Positions 34,839 through 46,640 of a stretch of DNA of 64,000 bases are shown here, one piece after another. The position numbers were made by a program, and so were the translations under genes. Within the stretch, counting starts at the first letter, position 1; each line of letters starts with the position of its first letter. A model generated the notes under the pieces. That model was not told the origin of the DNA. It saw only the letters and a list, made by a program, of their open reading frames with translations, and did no database searches. The stretch comes from Isoetes taiwanensis (taxonomy: Eukaryota > Streptophyta > Lycopodiopsida > Isoetales > Isoetaceae): NCBI GenBank assembly GCA_021234155.1, contig JAJEKV010000340.1, positions 1-64,000 on the forward strand, in the 5' to 3' direction.

Positions 34839-37800
34839 ATGTATGATAATATTTTCTTTGGAGACGGGATAACTTCATTTGAATCGGCCATTCACAGCTC
34901 TGGCCTACAGTTCAGAGCATTGAATGAAGTAAGCAATCTAACTAATACTTTTTTCTGTTTCTCTGTTGAGATTGAGGTAGTCGTTATGCTTTTCTTCAGG
35001 CTCTGCAAGTTTTTGACAGCAAGCATTCTCAGAAACTTACCAAAACACTGTCTGAAGACATTCGTAGAAAATGTGGATGCATATCATGGTTAGAGTTATC
35101 CTCGAAACTGGCTTTGCTAATAAATGAACAAGCTGGTTTAGCAGATAGTAAATATAGTCAGTCGCAATGGGAGGAAGTAAAGAACCGTTCACTTGTTCTG
35201 ACTGGAAGACTCCGAGAAGTTCAAAGGAAACTGCCAGGCGATAATAAAATATTCAAAAATGCTTTTTGTGCTTTACTTCATATCTATGCCTTTCTTCATG
35301 GCATCCTATGGGGTCCAGCATGCTGTAGGTAATGAACGTGCAGGTCTATTTCCTCTTGTTCTTCCCAGACTATAGATGAACCTCCCCAGTTTTATAAGTC
35401 TAGCAAACAGTGGTCATATAACAAAGCTTATGTTCCTTTGCAGATGCTGTATGGCAGCAGAATGGTGGATTTTGGGATTGCCCTCTTCCCGGTTCAAGCA
35501 GACATAACCTAAACAGAGTGCTTTTACATATGCAGCTTCTTCTACTGTACTTGAGCTCAGAAGCGCTAAACCCGAGTGCAGTTCCTGATCCCTGTTTACC
35601 ATCTCCTGGATCACTCTCACGTCCAGAATCCGTGGACGCACTATATTGTCTGTCACTTTCTGCAGTGGTGACAACAACAATGTTTGACACTGCAGATGGT
35701 CCTGAATATCCAAGTCAGGCTCGACCATCACAAAACAAAGTGGCTATAAGCCAACAAACAAGTAAATCTGATGCCCCCACTCCAAAGCATTCAGAAGTCG
35801 CTATAAAAACAACGAATGGCGAGCACCAATTCAGTTTATCTCTTACTTCAGGGCCTGTTAAGCTGGAATTTCAAGATAAGGAAACTGTATCTTTAAATGG
35901 AGAGCAGGAGTTGATTGTATCTGTTACTTCTGGCCCTCTGAAGTTGGAAATCCAGGACAGTAAAACAGAGACTACTCTTGTACTTCCTCATTCACAACCT
36001 GGTTCTCAATCAGAAATAGTTATGGGAGGTGAGACAGTTATTGTAACATTACCAGACACACCAACGAGTGAAATTGTGAGTACAGACGATGCTGGGAGTC
36101 TCTTAGACATACCTGACCTCTCTGTTGCAACTAAATCAGATGCCAATATATCAGAGAACAAAGCATTTGCACTTACTTCCTCGAGCATTCCATTGGCAAT
36201 ATTCCCAATGGGGTTTGAAGGGCAGAGTCTTGCAATTATACCTTATGCAGAGAAGAAATTTTGTTTGGCAATTTTGCCAACAACATCAGATGTTGCTTCA
36301 GAAGGAAAGAAACCTTGTCTGGCAATTATGCCCCATGAAGATACAAAACACTGTTTTGGTGTATTGCCAGATCTCCACGAGAATACATCTGTTTCAAATT
36401 CTACGCAGTCCTTGGCAATTATCCCATACCAATCTCAAAATAAGTGCATAGCGGTGTTCCCAAACATAGAAGATATCACTTTAGCAGGAGAATCTAACAC
36501 AATAAAACAGAACAAAATGTCCCTAAATCCAACATATATTCTGCACGAGCTACAACATCAAAATATATATGATATAAAACCTGATCACGACATGGTTTGT
36601 TTAGTTCAAAATACACTTTGTCTGACTGCTACTTCTTCAGAAGGATCTGCTTCAAGAATGGCAAACCAAAGCCTAGAAATTATTCCTTATGATGAAAAAA
36701 TGCATTGTTTAGCTATTATACCAACAAAACCAGATCTTCCTCTAAGAGAACAGACACATTGTCTGGCAATTGTTCCATATGATGCAAAGATGCATTGTCT
36801 GGCCATTATTCCGGCAAAATCCAATAAGCCTGATCAACCAGAATTTCTTGCAGTTGTCCCCGCAATTTCAAATGTCACCATATGTGAAAACAAGTCTTTA
36901 TTAACAATTCGTCCCATCACGCCAGATACTGCTCTTCTGGAACCGAAAAAATGCTTGGCCATTATTCCTTACAAATTAAAAGATATGTCTGAACAGCAAT
37001 CATGTCTGGTAGTTGTCCCGACTACATTAGATGCTGCTGTGGAAGGTGAAAGCAAGTGTATTGCCATTATTCCAGATCTTTCTATAGCAGAAGGTGGGCT
37101 GGAACTCATAAACACCACATCAGATGTTGCTTTGGAAGATGGTACACAATGCATTGCAGTTATCCCCACATCACTGCGCCCACTAGATACCGGTAGCCAA
37201 TGTATTGCAGTTATTCCGACTGCACCTTGTGCACCAGAAGAGCAGAGGAGTATTCTGGCAATTGTTCCAGGTGCAGGAGAGGTCATGAGAGATAGAAAAA
37301 AGCTAACAAGTGCAGAAGTATCAGGCCAAGTCAAACAAGAGGCTTCCCAGGGAGTGATAAATATTCTAAACAATAAAGAGAAAGAGATACTTATATCAAT
37401 AACAGGAGATGAAGCAACCGAAAGAAGCAGCCAGATAGCTGAAACTATGGAGGATGTCATTCCAGCAGAACACAAGGAAAAGAGGCAGCAAAGCCTCGTT
37501 ATAGAGTCAGAAAGAGAAGAAAAGTGCCATACTGAACTAGAAAAGCAGCCAGTTGTGTCCGGGAGAGAAGATGGTGGATCTAATTATTCTGCTTCTCATT
37601 TTGTTGCTCAACCAGAAATCATGGAGCTTGTTAAGGTAGGACTAAAAGAACGCGCGATGAGAATGCTTGAATTCATTCATCAAGAGGGTGTAATTGCAAT
37701 TGCTGTTATTGGAGAAAACGGTTTGGGTAAAACATCAATTCTCAGGGAGGTCATCTCGACTTTAGCTGTAAAAGAAGATTATGCTGTAGCTTTCGGTGAA

Positions 37801-40800
37801 GTGGGAACATTTTCTTCCAATGAATGCCTTACAGAATTTCTATCAATGATGACTCGTCAGCTAGGTGGTGATGGACGAGAGGTTTTTCGCAGTTTGTATG
37901 AAGGAAGAGAGGCATTGAAGAAACAGCTTCACCTGCTAAAGATGCAGAAAAAACGTGCTTGCATAGCATTAGATAGTGTTTTGTCAGGCACCACTTTACA
38001 AAAACTTATTCCTGAATGTTTCAGCAGTATTCTTCCACATGGAAGTTGTATACTGGTTACTTCTCCATCTGATTCTATACCTGAAATGCTGGACAATCTT
38101 TGCAGAGTACCTGAGGAGAGTGACAATCCTGTCAAGTATTTGTTCTGGGCATATACACCAACGTATATGCGACCATCAGAGGCAAAGGAAATGCTGATGT
38201 GCCATGCATCAGTGAGGAAAGTTCAGCTACTCCCAGAGCATGAAGAGCTTGTTGATGACCTCATACCACTTTGTGGCGGCCTGCCTTTAGTGTTGCAAAT
38301 AATAGGATCATATTTTGCTCGTTTCTCCAGGCATAAAAGAGAAGAATGGTGGACAATCACAAATCGCATGCAAATAGCTGAAGAATATCCTGTCAGAGGA
38401 GATGAAATATGCTCAAAGCTAAAAGTAGTGGTTGACGGGTTAGAAGACTCTTTGCAAGAAACTTTTCTAGACATTGTTGTCTTTTTTAAAGGCTTTGACT
38501 GGAAGAAGGCAGAGCGCAGCTTGGGTAAACATCATATGGCTAGCCTAGCAGACCATGCATTAATCTGTATGAGGACCAAAGATTTGTATTGCCATTCCTG
38601 CACTCATGGACATCCTGAACGCATTCCTACATGCCGCCAGTCAAAACGATTGAGTACAGGTATTATAGAAGTCCATGATCTTGTGTCTTCTGTTGGTGTT
38701 CAAATTGCCCAGGAGAGTTATGTTGTCTCAGTTGGTGAAGATAAACTACCGGTCCGTTTGCTTGAAAGAGCAGTAAGTTTATCTATTCCCTCAATTTCTC
38801 CCTTTTTTTTCCTTCTAAAATTCTGATATTGTTCTTGCTCTCAGAATTTGGCTTCCGTTAAAGCCATTGCATTGAAAAAATGTGGCGAGCCCTTCCCCCT
38901 CAACATGCTTGACAAAATGAAAAAACTGCATTTTTTACTAATTGAAGGGACGCACCTTGTTGGTCATTGTCACAGAACCCCCCATAATCTTCGCTACTTG
39001 GTTTGGCACCCTTCTGATCAAGGAAAGGAAAGGGCATCCATGCCCTTCAAGTTGAAAAAAATGAACAAACTTTTGGTGGCCCATTTGTATAACATACAGT
39101 CTGACTTCAGCGACATTGAAGTAAGCTATAAAACCGGCTTCCGCTTATCTTGGTAATTACGTAAAAAGACAATAACTTGAATGAAATGTGTAATGCAGTT
39201 TCCTCCAAGGCTTACGGAGCTGGAGTTGCATAACTGCGTGAAGATGGTAGAGTTTCCAAAATCGTTTGGACATTTGAAGCTGCTTCAAAGCCTCCATCTA
39301 CATAATTGCCACAGCCTTAGAGCACTTCCAGAGTCCATTAGCAGGCTCACAAAGTTGCAAGAGCTGGTCTTAAGTGTGTGTACAAATCTTATGGAACTGC
39401 CACAGACAATTGGGAATCTCCATGCTCTTGAATATATTGACCTTGCAGCGTGCTTCAAACTAACAGAACTTCCAAAGAGCATTGGTGATTTGAAGTCCTT
39501 GAAAGTTTTAGATCTGACAGGATGTGAGAGCCTAATAGAGCTGCCGGCTGAGGTTGGCAATCTATGCAAGCTACAGGAACTTGTCCTTGCGGGGTGCGGT
39601 TCACTGAGAGAGCTTCCACCAAAGATTGGTTCTCTCACCGATTTAAGAACTCTGGACTTATCCCATTGTGAGCAGTTAACAAGCCTCCCAATGCAGATTG
39701 GAAACCTAGTCAGCCTGAAGGAAATGAATCTAATGTGGTGTGAGAAGCTGTCAGCTTTACCCCCCCAAATTGGATTCCTTCACTCGTTGCAGAATTTAGA
39801 ACTCTCAGATTGTAGGAATCTTCCTGAAGTGCCAGCCACAATTGGTATTATGAAGTCTCTACAACAAGTCCATCTTCGGGGGTGCACAAATTTGCACTTT
39901 GTGCCTCCAGAAATAGGGAATTTGCTTAAATTGACATCTTTGGACATGCGAGGCTGCATCAACCTATTGTCATTACCGTTGGAGGTAGCTGCATTGTATA
40001 ATCTCTCATATTTAGGCCTTGAATGCCTTTCTGCAAGCCATCTTTGGCCACATCTCGACAAGCTTACATTGTTGAGAAAGTTGGATATTGATGATAAAAC
40101 TGGCATATGTACAACTGTCCCAATAGAGATATGGTCACTTTCTTGTCTAGAAAAGCTCGCTCTAAGAGGCTTTAAAAATGTTGATCATCTGGGAAATAGT
40201 GAATGGAAGCTTTCTGCTTTAACATCATTGTGGTTGGAAGGCTTTGCTAGCCTGAAAAGCCTACCACCGGGGATTTCTCAATTGAAGTCATTGAAGCTTC
40301 TTGTTCTATCTGAATTTGAAAGCCTGATAGAGTTTCCTGCTGGAATAGAAAAACTGGAAAACTTGGAGAGGTTAAGCTTGAGATGCAAGAGTGTAAGAAC
40401 ATTGCCTGCCAATCTGTTTTCAGGCTTGAAAATGGTCCGCTCTTTAAGCTTGGTAGAATGCACTGCATTGACAGAGCTTTCTGTGGAGAAAGGAAGCTTG
40501 CCTTTACTTGAAACTCTTGATGTGGTTTCATGCAAAAGTCTAAAGATGCTTCCCCCAGAACTTGGAAACATGGCTGCACTTCAACATCTTAATTGTAGAG
40601 AATGCACCAGCCTATCGACTTTACCAATGGAGATTGGACAGCTTCAAAATCTGCAGTCTATATGCCTTCACCAATGCTCTAGTCTCAGCAGACTTCCCAT
40701 GGAGATTGGTAGCTTGTCCGCCTTGGTACGGCTCGATTTGAGAAAATGCACCAATTTGACAGATTTGCCTCCGACAATTGGGAGACTGTCAAGCTTAAAG

Positions 40801-41361
40801 TATCTTCAGCTTTGTGGAAACGTGAAACTAAAGAAGCTTCCTACAGAAATTGAACACCTAGAAAACTTAATTGAGCTGAATCTGGAAGGATGCACAGCCC
40901 TTACAGTATTACCCTCAGAAATTGGCAGACTCTCTAAGCTTGAAAACTTAGGATTAGATTCCTGCATTGGACTTGTTTACCTCCCTCCTGAAATTGGTAG
41001 GCTTCAGTCCTTGAAACGCCTCTCTTTGGCCAGATGTTCCAACCTGCAGCTGCTTCCGGCAGAGATTGGCACACTTTTGAAGCTGAAACTGCTTCGGCTG
41101 GATGGTTGCATTAACCTCATACACTTACCACCTCAACTTGGGAGTCTACAAAATCTATTAAACCTAGGGTTGGAGGATTGCAGAGCTCTGATGGCATTAC
41201 CTCAGGAAATATGCGCATTGCAAAACTTGGAGCTCCTTGATCTTCGGGGGTGCCTCTTTTCAGATGATGATGTGCAACACCATATGACGCAACAGGGATG
41301 CACTGTTGTGCGGAACGATCTCGATTGGGAAGGTTTTGAAGAGGTTTGGCTTTATTATTGA
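34839..41361 (+). CDS. NB-ARC/LRR immune receptor with a LAIIP-repeat N-terminal region
   Basis: Intracellular NLR-type receptor, probably in pathogen sensing. Exons by frame and splice motifs: 34839-34928, 35000-35312, 35444-38772, 38845-39120, 39199-41361; about 2056 residues. Residues 1-250 are unrecognised: no TIR, RPW8 or kinase motif. TSGP(V/L)KLE(F/I)QD occurs twice near 264-307. 19 LAIIP-type repeats span ~383-745. NB-ARC: P-loop GENGLGKTS (~891), kinase-2 ACIALDSV, RNBS-B GSCILVTS, GLPL CGGLPLVL, TNL-like FLDIVVFFKG and VHDL in place of MHDL. Residues 1337-2025 are ~27 LRRs of 24 residues (LPxxIGxLxxLxxLxLxxCxxL). The tail ends EGFEEVWLYY. Donors gtaagc, gtaagt and gtaagc are good. 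The exon 2 donor (GG-gtccag) is weak but is the only one that keeps frame into exon 3. The start codon is uncertain. Confidence 0.88.
36187..37275 (+). repeat. Coding repeat array: 19 x (C/S)-(L/I)-A-(I/V)-(I/V)-P within the NLR
   Basis: Within NLR exon 3 the encoded peptide repeats a short hydrophobic strand ending in Pro: LAIFP, LAIIP, CLAILP, CLAIMP, CFGVLP, LAIIP, CIAVFP, LEIIP, CLAIIP, CLAIVP, CLAIIP, LAVVP, LTIRP, CLAIIP, CLVVVP, CIAIIP, CIAVIP, CIAVIP, LAIVP. Spacing alternates roughly between 11-12 and 18-22 residues, with one longer gap between copies 7 and 8 (about 36495-36660). The linkers are polar and acidic. Most copies have Cys or Ser before the strand. DNA copies have diverged while the core is kept, which suggests selection on the peptide. 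Confidence 0.9.
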
Positions 41362-42268
41362 TGCTCCTGACGAATCGACCAACAGCAACCCATCTGCATT
41401 GCTCGTTCAGGAACTTCAGCAAAGAGGGCACCCTAGGTCATACTGTAGCAGACCCAAGGTTTACTTGACAAACGAAGTAAATTTGCCCGGCATCCAAAGG
41501 TTTTGCCCTGTCCATGTATTTATTATTATTTTTTTTTTATTCTCATACTTTTTAAGTTTTTTTTAATATTTTCCCTTTTATCCCAGCATTATGTAAAAGA
41601 AGATGTGCAACTCAAATATGCAAAACCCAAGAGGCAATTCAAAAACCACATTTTTCATGTGTTGCAGAGTTTGTTGTGGAATTAGGGTTTGTTCATGCTC
41701 AATTGAGCATTTATAATGTAAACTGAATGCAAGATGAAGTCTTATTCTAGTTACGAAAAATTAGGACCAGGATATTTCAGCAGGATTTTTCAACCTAAAA
41801 TTTCATGTTGAGAATGTTTATCCATTTATTGACCTTCATGGCCCTAGTACAAACTTTTTGCGATGGAGGCTATCATCCACGGAGACCAATTGGCCTATGG
41901 GGCCCAAACAGGAGGCGCAGCAAGCGTATTACTGTCCGGGTTAAAAAAAACCCCTCCCCGCCTAGAAGGAAAAACCACGAAGGGAAAGCATAGTTATTAT
42001 AGTAAAGTATAAGTATGTTCAATAAGTTAAGTCACCATACTCGAGCTATGAATGTATACATTAGACTACTAACAAAAAAAAAAAAAAAAAAAAAATCTAA
42101 AGTGTAAAGAAATGGATGTACACATTAGACTACTAACAAAACAAAAATTTAGAGTGAAAGGATCTAACATCCACCATTAAGTAGAATATAAGTATGATTC
42201 CATGGGTGAAGCCACCATACTCATGCTCCACCCATGCAAAATCATTAACATTTTGCATTTAGTAGATA
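41362..42268. other. NLR 3' flank with local duplication
   Basis: The first few hundred bases are probably the NLR 3' UTR (T-rich, 41520-41580). 41876-41909 repeats the dispersed block seen at 8081. From 42007 to 42230 a motif pair is duplicated: (AG/GA)TATAAGTATG...AAG(TT/C)CACCATACTC, and GATGTA(T/C)ACATTAGACTACTAACAAAA at 42052 and 42114. An A23 run lies at 42073-42095. No gene is seen. Confidence 0.5.
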
Positions 42269-42310
42269 CTAGTTATAGTGCCTGGCGTTGCCGGGCTTTA
42301 GTAATAATTT
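42269..42310 (-). mobile_element. Helitron 3' terminus, third copy; 5' end not found
   Basis: Minus strand: GCCCGGC-AAC-GCCAGGC hairpin (one C:A mismatch), ACTATAA, CTAG, then host T. The arrangement is the same as at 23836 and 28089. The element body must lie at higher coordinates, but no convincing TCTATATA-type 5' end was found. TCTATAATTTTC at 42373 and weaker candidates near 43468 and 43506 were seen and are not compelling. Confidence 0.55.
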
Positions 42311-45300
42311 GAAGAGGGCGTTTGGTAGAACTACGTTAATAAGTGTAAACAACCATCTGTAGAAAATTATAGATTCGATCTCGATTGAACTATAGAATTT
42401 TAAAGTACATTGGTTTAGTTTATATGATGCTTCTACCGAAATGATTTTATGGTTAGGGCAAGCTTTAGGGAACGTATATGTAGAATTGGTGTATCTATTT
42501 TGATACACATTTTTCTAGGAATAATTAGTTATACGTCTCCTATAGGAAAATGTCATGCCCTATATGACGTACCTTCATTAAAAAATACAGAAAGATACAT
42601 GTTATTTCATGAGGATGTACAGTTGTTATGGTAGTCTTACAAATTACGAAGGGGAATGATATGGCAATTTGACCCCTCGTAATTAACTCTTTGCTTGTGT
42701 TAAGAAGTCGAGGTGTTCGATGAGAATAGTTTGTCTCGGATATTATGTGGAAGGGGGTATAGAACGTTGCATATTTACATAATGTTATGCTTTTAAATTC
42801 CAATCTAAGCATTTAAAATCCAATCTAGTTGAAGTGTTAGTTTCAGTTACATCCTTCAACACCCCCCCACCCCCCTAAAACCCCCAAAAAAAGGGTGCTA
42901 GTCTCAGTTTTTGTATAACAAATCATTCATATGAGACCATAATGTGATGCTAAGGTCTTGTGTTATGAGTTTAAGCTTTGTTTGGAAAATCAGGGAAGGC
43001 AGGTGACTCCTTAGATTTAAAGGAATTTAAGTGTGGACTGTTGCTTTGTGAGATATCAATAGGAATTTAGGTGGAGGGTGGGAGGCATGGATTTGTAGAT
43101 GGTGGATGCCTAGGCCTGTATTGGATATGTCATACATCGTCCCGCCATATCAGGCATGATCTTTTTCATATAACATTGAAGAGAAAACTACAAATTGGTT
43201 AGCAAACATCTAGGAATTTGCAGAGGCAAGAATTCAAATGAAATATCTAGTCGTCTAAAAAGTATAGAGAATATCTAGTCCTCTAAAAAGTATAGCACCT
43301 GATTGACAAATAGCACCTGAATTTTCCATGTAAACCTTGATGAACATATAGCACCTGAATTTTCCATGCAAACCTTTAATGCTTCTCATAACTTAGGGAT
43401 AGGCATCGAAGGCACACACTTAAGAGAACTCAGATGCATTAATCAGAATGGGCCTTATGGGAAATAGATCAAATAAAAGACTACACATCCCAATAGATAA
43501 CAATAGATTATATTTTTTATATGGGATTTGTTGAAGAGCATGGGGCACAACAAAAAAAGGAAGATGAGGGAAAAGAACTATTTACCATCAACAAAACCTT
43601 TTATGAAATGCAACCCAAAATTGCTTACATGTTTCTCAATTAGTTGTAAAACGATGGGGGCGAGGGGAAAGAGGATTGAACTAACTATTGTATACAACTG
43701 GTGAGATGAGGTACATGGTGAGATGAGGTACAGGATATATGCCAAATTAAATGTATAGGCTTTGTGGAGCGAGTGTCTCTTTAGTATCCTTGTCAAATTC
43801 GTAGCCATTTTTGTAACAATCTTTGTTAGGTGGTAGAAATATTTGTGGTGAGTTGTAGACTATTTGTAGACCCTTTAATGCAAGATAGGAAATGAACCAA
43901 AGAAGCATTCAAAATCATGGCAAGATACTATTTTTTTTCATGAACTGGTGTGAAATATATGTTATTAAGTTAATGATATTACTCTAAATCTACATACAAC
44001 CATAACCAAGGGAAATAAACAGATCATGTGCATTCGGACCACAAATTTTCTACAACACTATCCCGAAATTGAACAAAATATGTCTAGTCTTCAAAAGGAT
44101 ATGGTTATGTAATATAACATTACCATTATGTAATATAGCATTAAAACTTACTGCCTAGTAGTACCCATCTGTGCAAAGTCGGTAACTCCATAATGCAACT
44201 TTTAAGTTGCTTGCTATAAGCTGGTAGGCTCATGGTTAGTAACATGCCACTTCCATCATTGTTACAATTGGGAGAAAATCACATGCTCAAATGTCGCAAA
44301 TTATCTCAAATGTAATCAAGCAAATACATTTAAACTCTATTAAAGTCATTCTAGTTTATCCCTAATGTACATAACTTTAGTTTAAAATTCACAAAGATGT
44401 ATTACTCAACAACATTCATACTGCAATCACAAAAATGTTTTACTCAATGAATGCGAACCTGCTAAAAGTTTTCACAAAGCGATAGGCCTAGGAAGAATGG
44501 AACTGCAAACTTTAATAAAAGTAAACTTCAAGGTTTCAGGTTAGATTATTGCTTCCATGATCAATCGACTAACTTATATTAGGCAGAATCTTGAAAATAA
44601 AGAAAATAATAAGGTGCAGAGTAAAAATACCTAGATCCATGGGAAAAAAGGCATATCTATATGCCATTAAATAAAGGTATTGAAAAATTGGTTGAGATCT
44701 TCTCACAAGAAGAACTCAAATGGGGCTGCAAAAGATATTGTCTATATCCCACAAAGATGCAATCAGGAATGCCTGACATGCCCATGTAAGATAGTTGTTA
44801 GTAATCAGGAATGCCTGACACGCCCATGTAAGATAGTTGTTAGTTTTTCTGATGAGTAGCCATAGAGCAAACGTAAATTTGATATTTTCATATCTTTTAC
44901 TTATCCAAATAGTCAACACAATTACTTAGAGAAACCCAAGTGGGAAAATTCACACTTACAGCAAGGATATTGTACCATTTTGGAGTTGGATCTACAATAT
45001 ATATACACGTAATAAAACTCTACTGCTCACATTTTGATAGAACTTACATTTTCAACTCCCAGGCCTCTGAACGTCTAGCTTAAGATGCAACTTTTGTATG
45101 AGTGATGTACATATGCATTGCTCCTCGACTCTTGTGATAGTGCTAGTTCAAAACAACAAATCGTATAATAAATATATAGTGCGATATGAATTGAACATGC
45201 TCATGAATAGATTGTAGGACTACAAATGAATATCTTTTGAACACGGCTTGAGATGGTCACCAGCATAAATATTTGACCATTCAGAAGCATCATGCTGCAT

Positions 45301-45540
45301 TGCTTTTAAATGACCTGCAAGTAGGTTAATCATTCATAACTTTTGTGTCAAATTTTCCATCCAGATTTAAAGCATCCAGATTGCAAACCAACTGCCAAGT
45401 ACACGTGAGAATTGACAATCGAATATACTCAAAGCAGGGGCACGCAAGCTTCACAGAGGGAAATGACCTAGGAATCACTGACTAGCTCTCCGGATCTTAT
45501 CTCCCTTTCGGGGGCTCTCTCGCCATTGTTCCTCCACTTT
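42311..45540. other. AT-rich intergenic DNA, possibly the body of the third Helitron
   Basis: No gene is recognised. Local repeats: AATATCTAGTC-TCTAAAAAGTATAG twice at 43240-43297; ATAGCACCTGAATTTTCCATG twice at 43312-43370; a perfect-but-one 42 bp tandem repeat at 44761-44844 (AATCAGGAATGCCTGACA-G, CCCATGTAAGATAGTTGTTAGT). The short minus-strand frame 44716-44919 exists only because that repeat is in frame. Confidence 0.5.
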
Positions 45541-45549
45541 GTTTCAAGC

Positions 45550-46640
45550 TTTCCAGGTTCTTCTAGTCACGTGGATGACTTGATGACCATTGTGAAAATA
45601 ATTTGGAGCAATCATGGCACCTGCATCATCAAAAGCAGTCATAAGTCCTACTAAAAATTAAAACAACAAAATACTAAAACCCAAATTTTACCTTCTCAAG
45701 CTTCACACAATAGCCTCCAAGCCCAACATGAGCGAGCTGGAATCTTCGACTACTCGGTTCCACGAAATCTCCTCCTTGATGCACTTTCATGATTACGGAT
45801 ATGCATCGCCCCAACGATACAACAACCTAGCGAAGCACTGCAATTGGGCCAGCCCACAAGAGGCCCGTTCCCTCATCTGCCTCCTCTCTTCCTCAGATAG
45901 TAGCATAATTCCTTCCTCTTGTTGACCCTGTAGCAACCTCTCCACAGTCTCTCTTCCTATGTTCCATGCATGAGCAAGGACTTCCACTGAGAAACCCCTG
46001 ATCAAAGCCTTGAAGGACTCTTTCCTCCTCTCTCCTCAGTTTGCTCTTGCTCCTCATCTCTAGAACGGGTTCCCAAGATAGAGAATGCCTATAAAAATCA
46101 CAAAAGTATTGTTCAAAACCTAAAATAAAGAAGAATTAATATCATCAACAAATGAGTCAACTAACATCCTTAGAATCACAAATTAAAGCAATGAAACCAA
46201 GGATGAATATCCCAAGGATAAGTCAAGTGTTAAACCAAGGATGAACATCCCAAACATATAATAATATAATCAAGTCAAATTGTTTTAGTCAAGTCAAAAA
46301 TATACCAGCAAAATAAATTGGCTATAGGCATCAAATCACACACTGGTATGAGCATCCCAAACATTGAATTAAGCCAAGTCATAACAAACGCCCAACAAAA
46401 GAAACCAACAAACTGGTCTATTATCTCCCAGGTTTCATAAATCAACAAAAACAGAACAGAACATCATATTCAAAAATAAGGAATGCTGACACAGCTTAAC
46501 GCGAAATCGCTCTCCTTGTGCCCTCCTTCGGCTTTCAAGATGCCCTATTGCAATAAGCTGAGTATCGTTCCTTCCACTATTATAAAACCATGTAATGAAC
46601 AATGCCTTCATAAAGGAGCCATCACTTTTCTTCTCAATTT
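45550..46640 (-). pseudogene. 11S-globulin-like bicupin storage protein, decayed
   Basis: Minus-strand pieces appear in the order of a two-cupin seed/spore globulin. At about 46600-46490 is the end of the first barrel (TWFYNSGRNDTQLIAIG, cf. H/WxYNDG...L in legumins). At 46080-45870 is the inter-barrel helix region (RGFSVEVLAHAWNIGRETVE, then GIMLLSEEERRQM). At 45790-45692 and 45620-45550 is the start of the second barrel (VVEDSSSLMLGLEAIV, CVKLEK, then GAMIAPNYFHNGHQVIHVTR). The last join crosses a gtaaaa...gatgcag intron. The pieces lie in different frames, and a stop follows the RWGDAYP segment, so the gene is broken. Globulins store amino acids in protein bodies. The family call rests on remembered patterns and is moderately sure. 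Confidence 0.55.

Noticed and set aside
36969-37475. 168-codon minus-strand ORF opposite the LAIIP repeat region
   Set aside because: It mirrors the coding repeat on the plus strand and shows no recognisable protein.
39285-40579. Minus-strand ORFs of 97-117 codons opposite the LRR exon
   Set aside because: They are shadows of the periodic LRR coding sequence and have no independent motif or start context.
42269-42373. A 105 bp mini-Helitron ending at TCTATAATTTTC
   Set aside because: The 5' motif is short and the size would be extreme. Not enough to claim a complete element.
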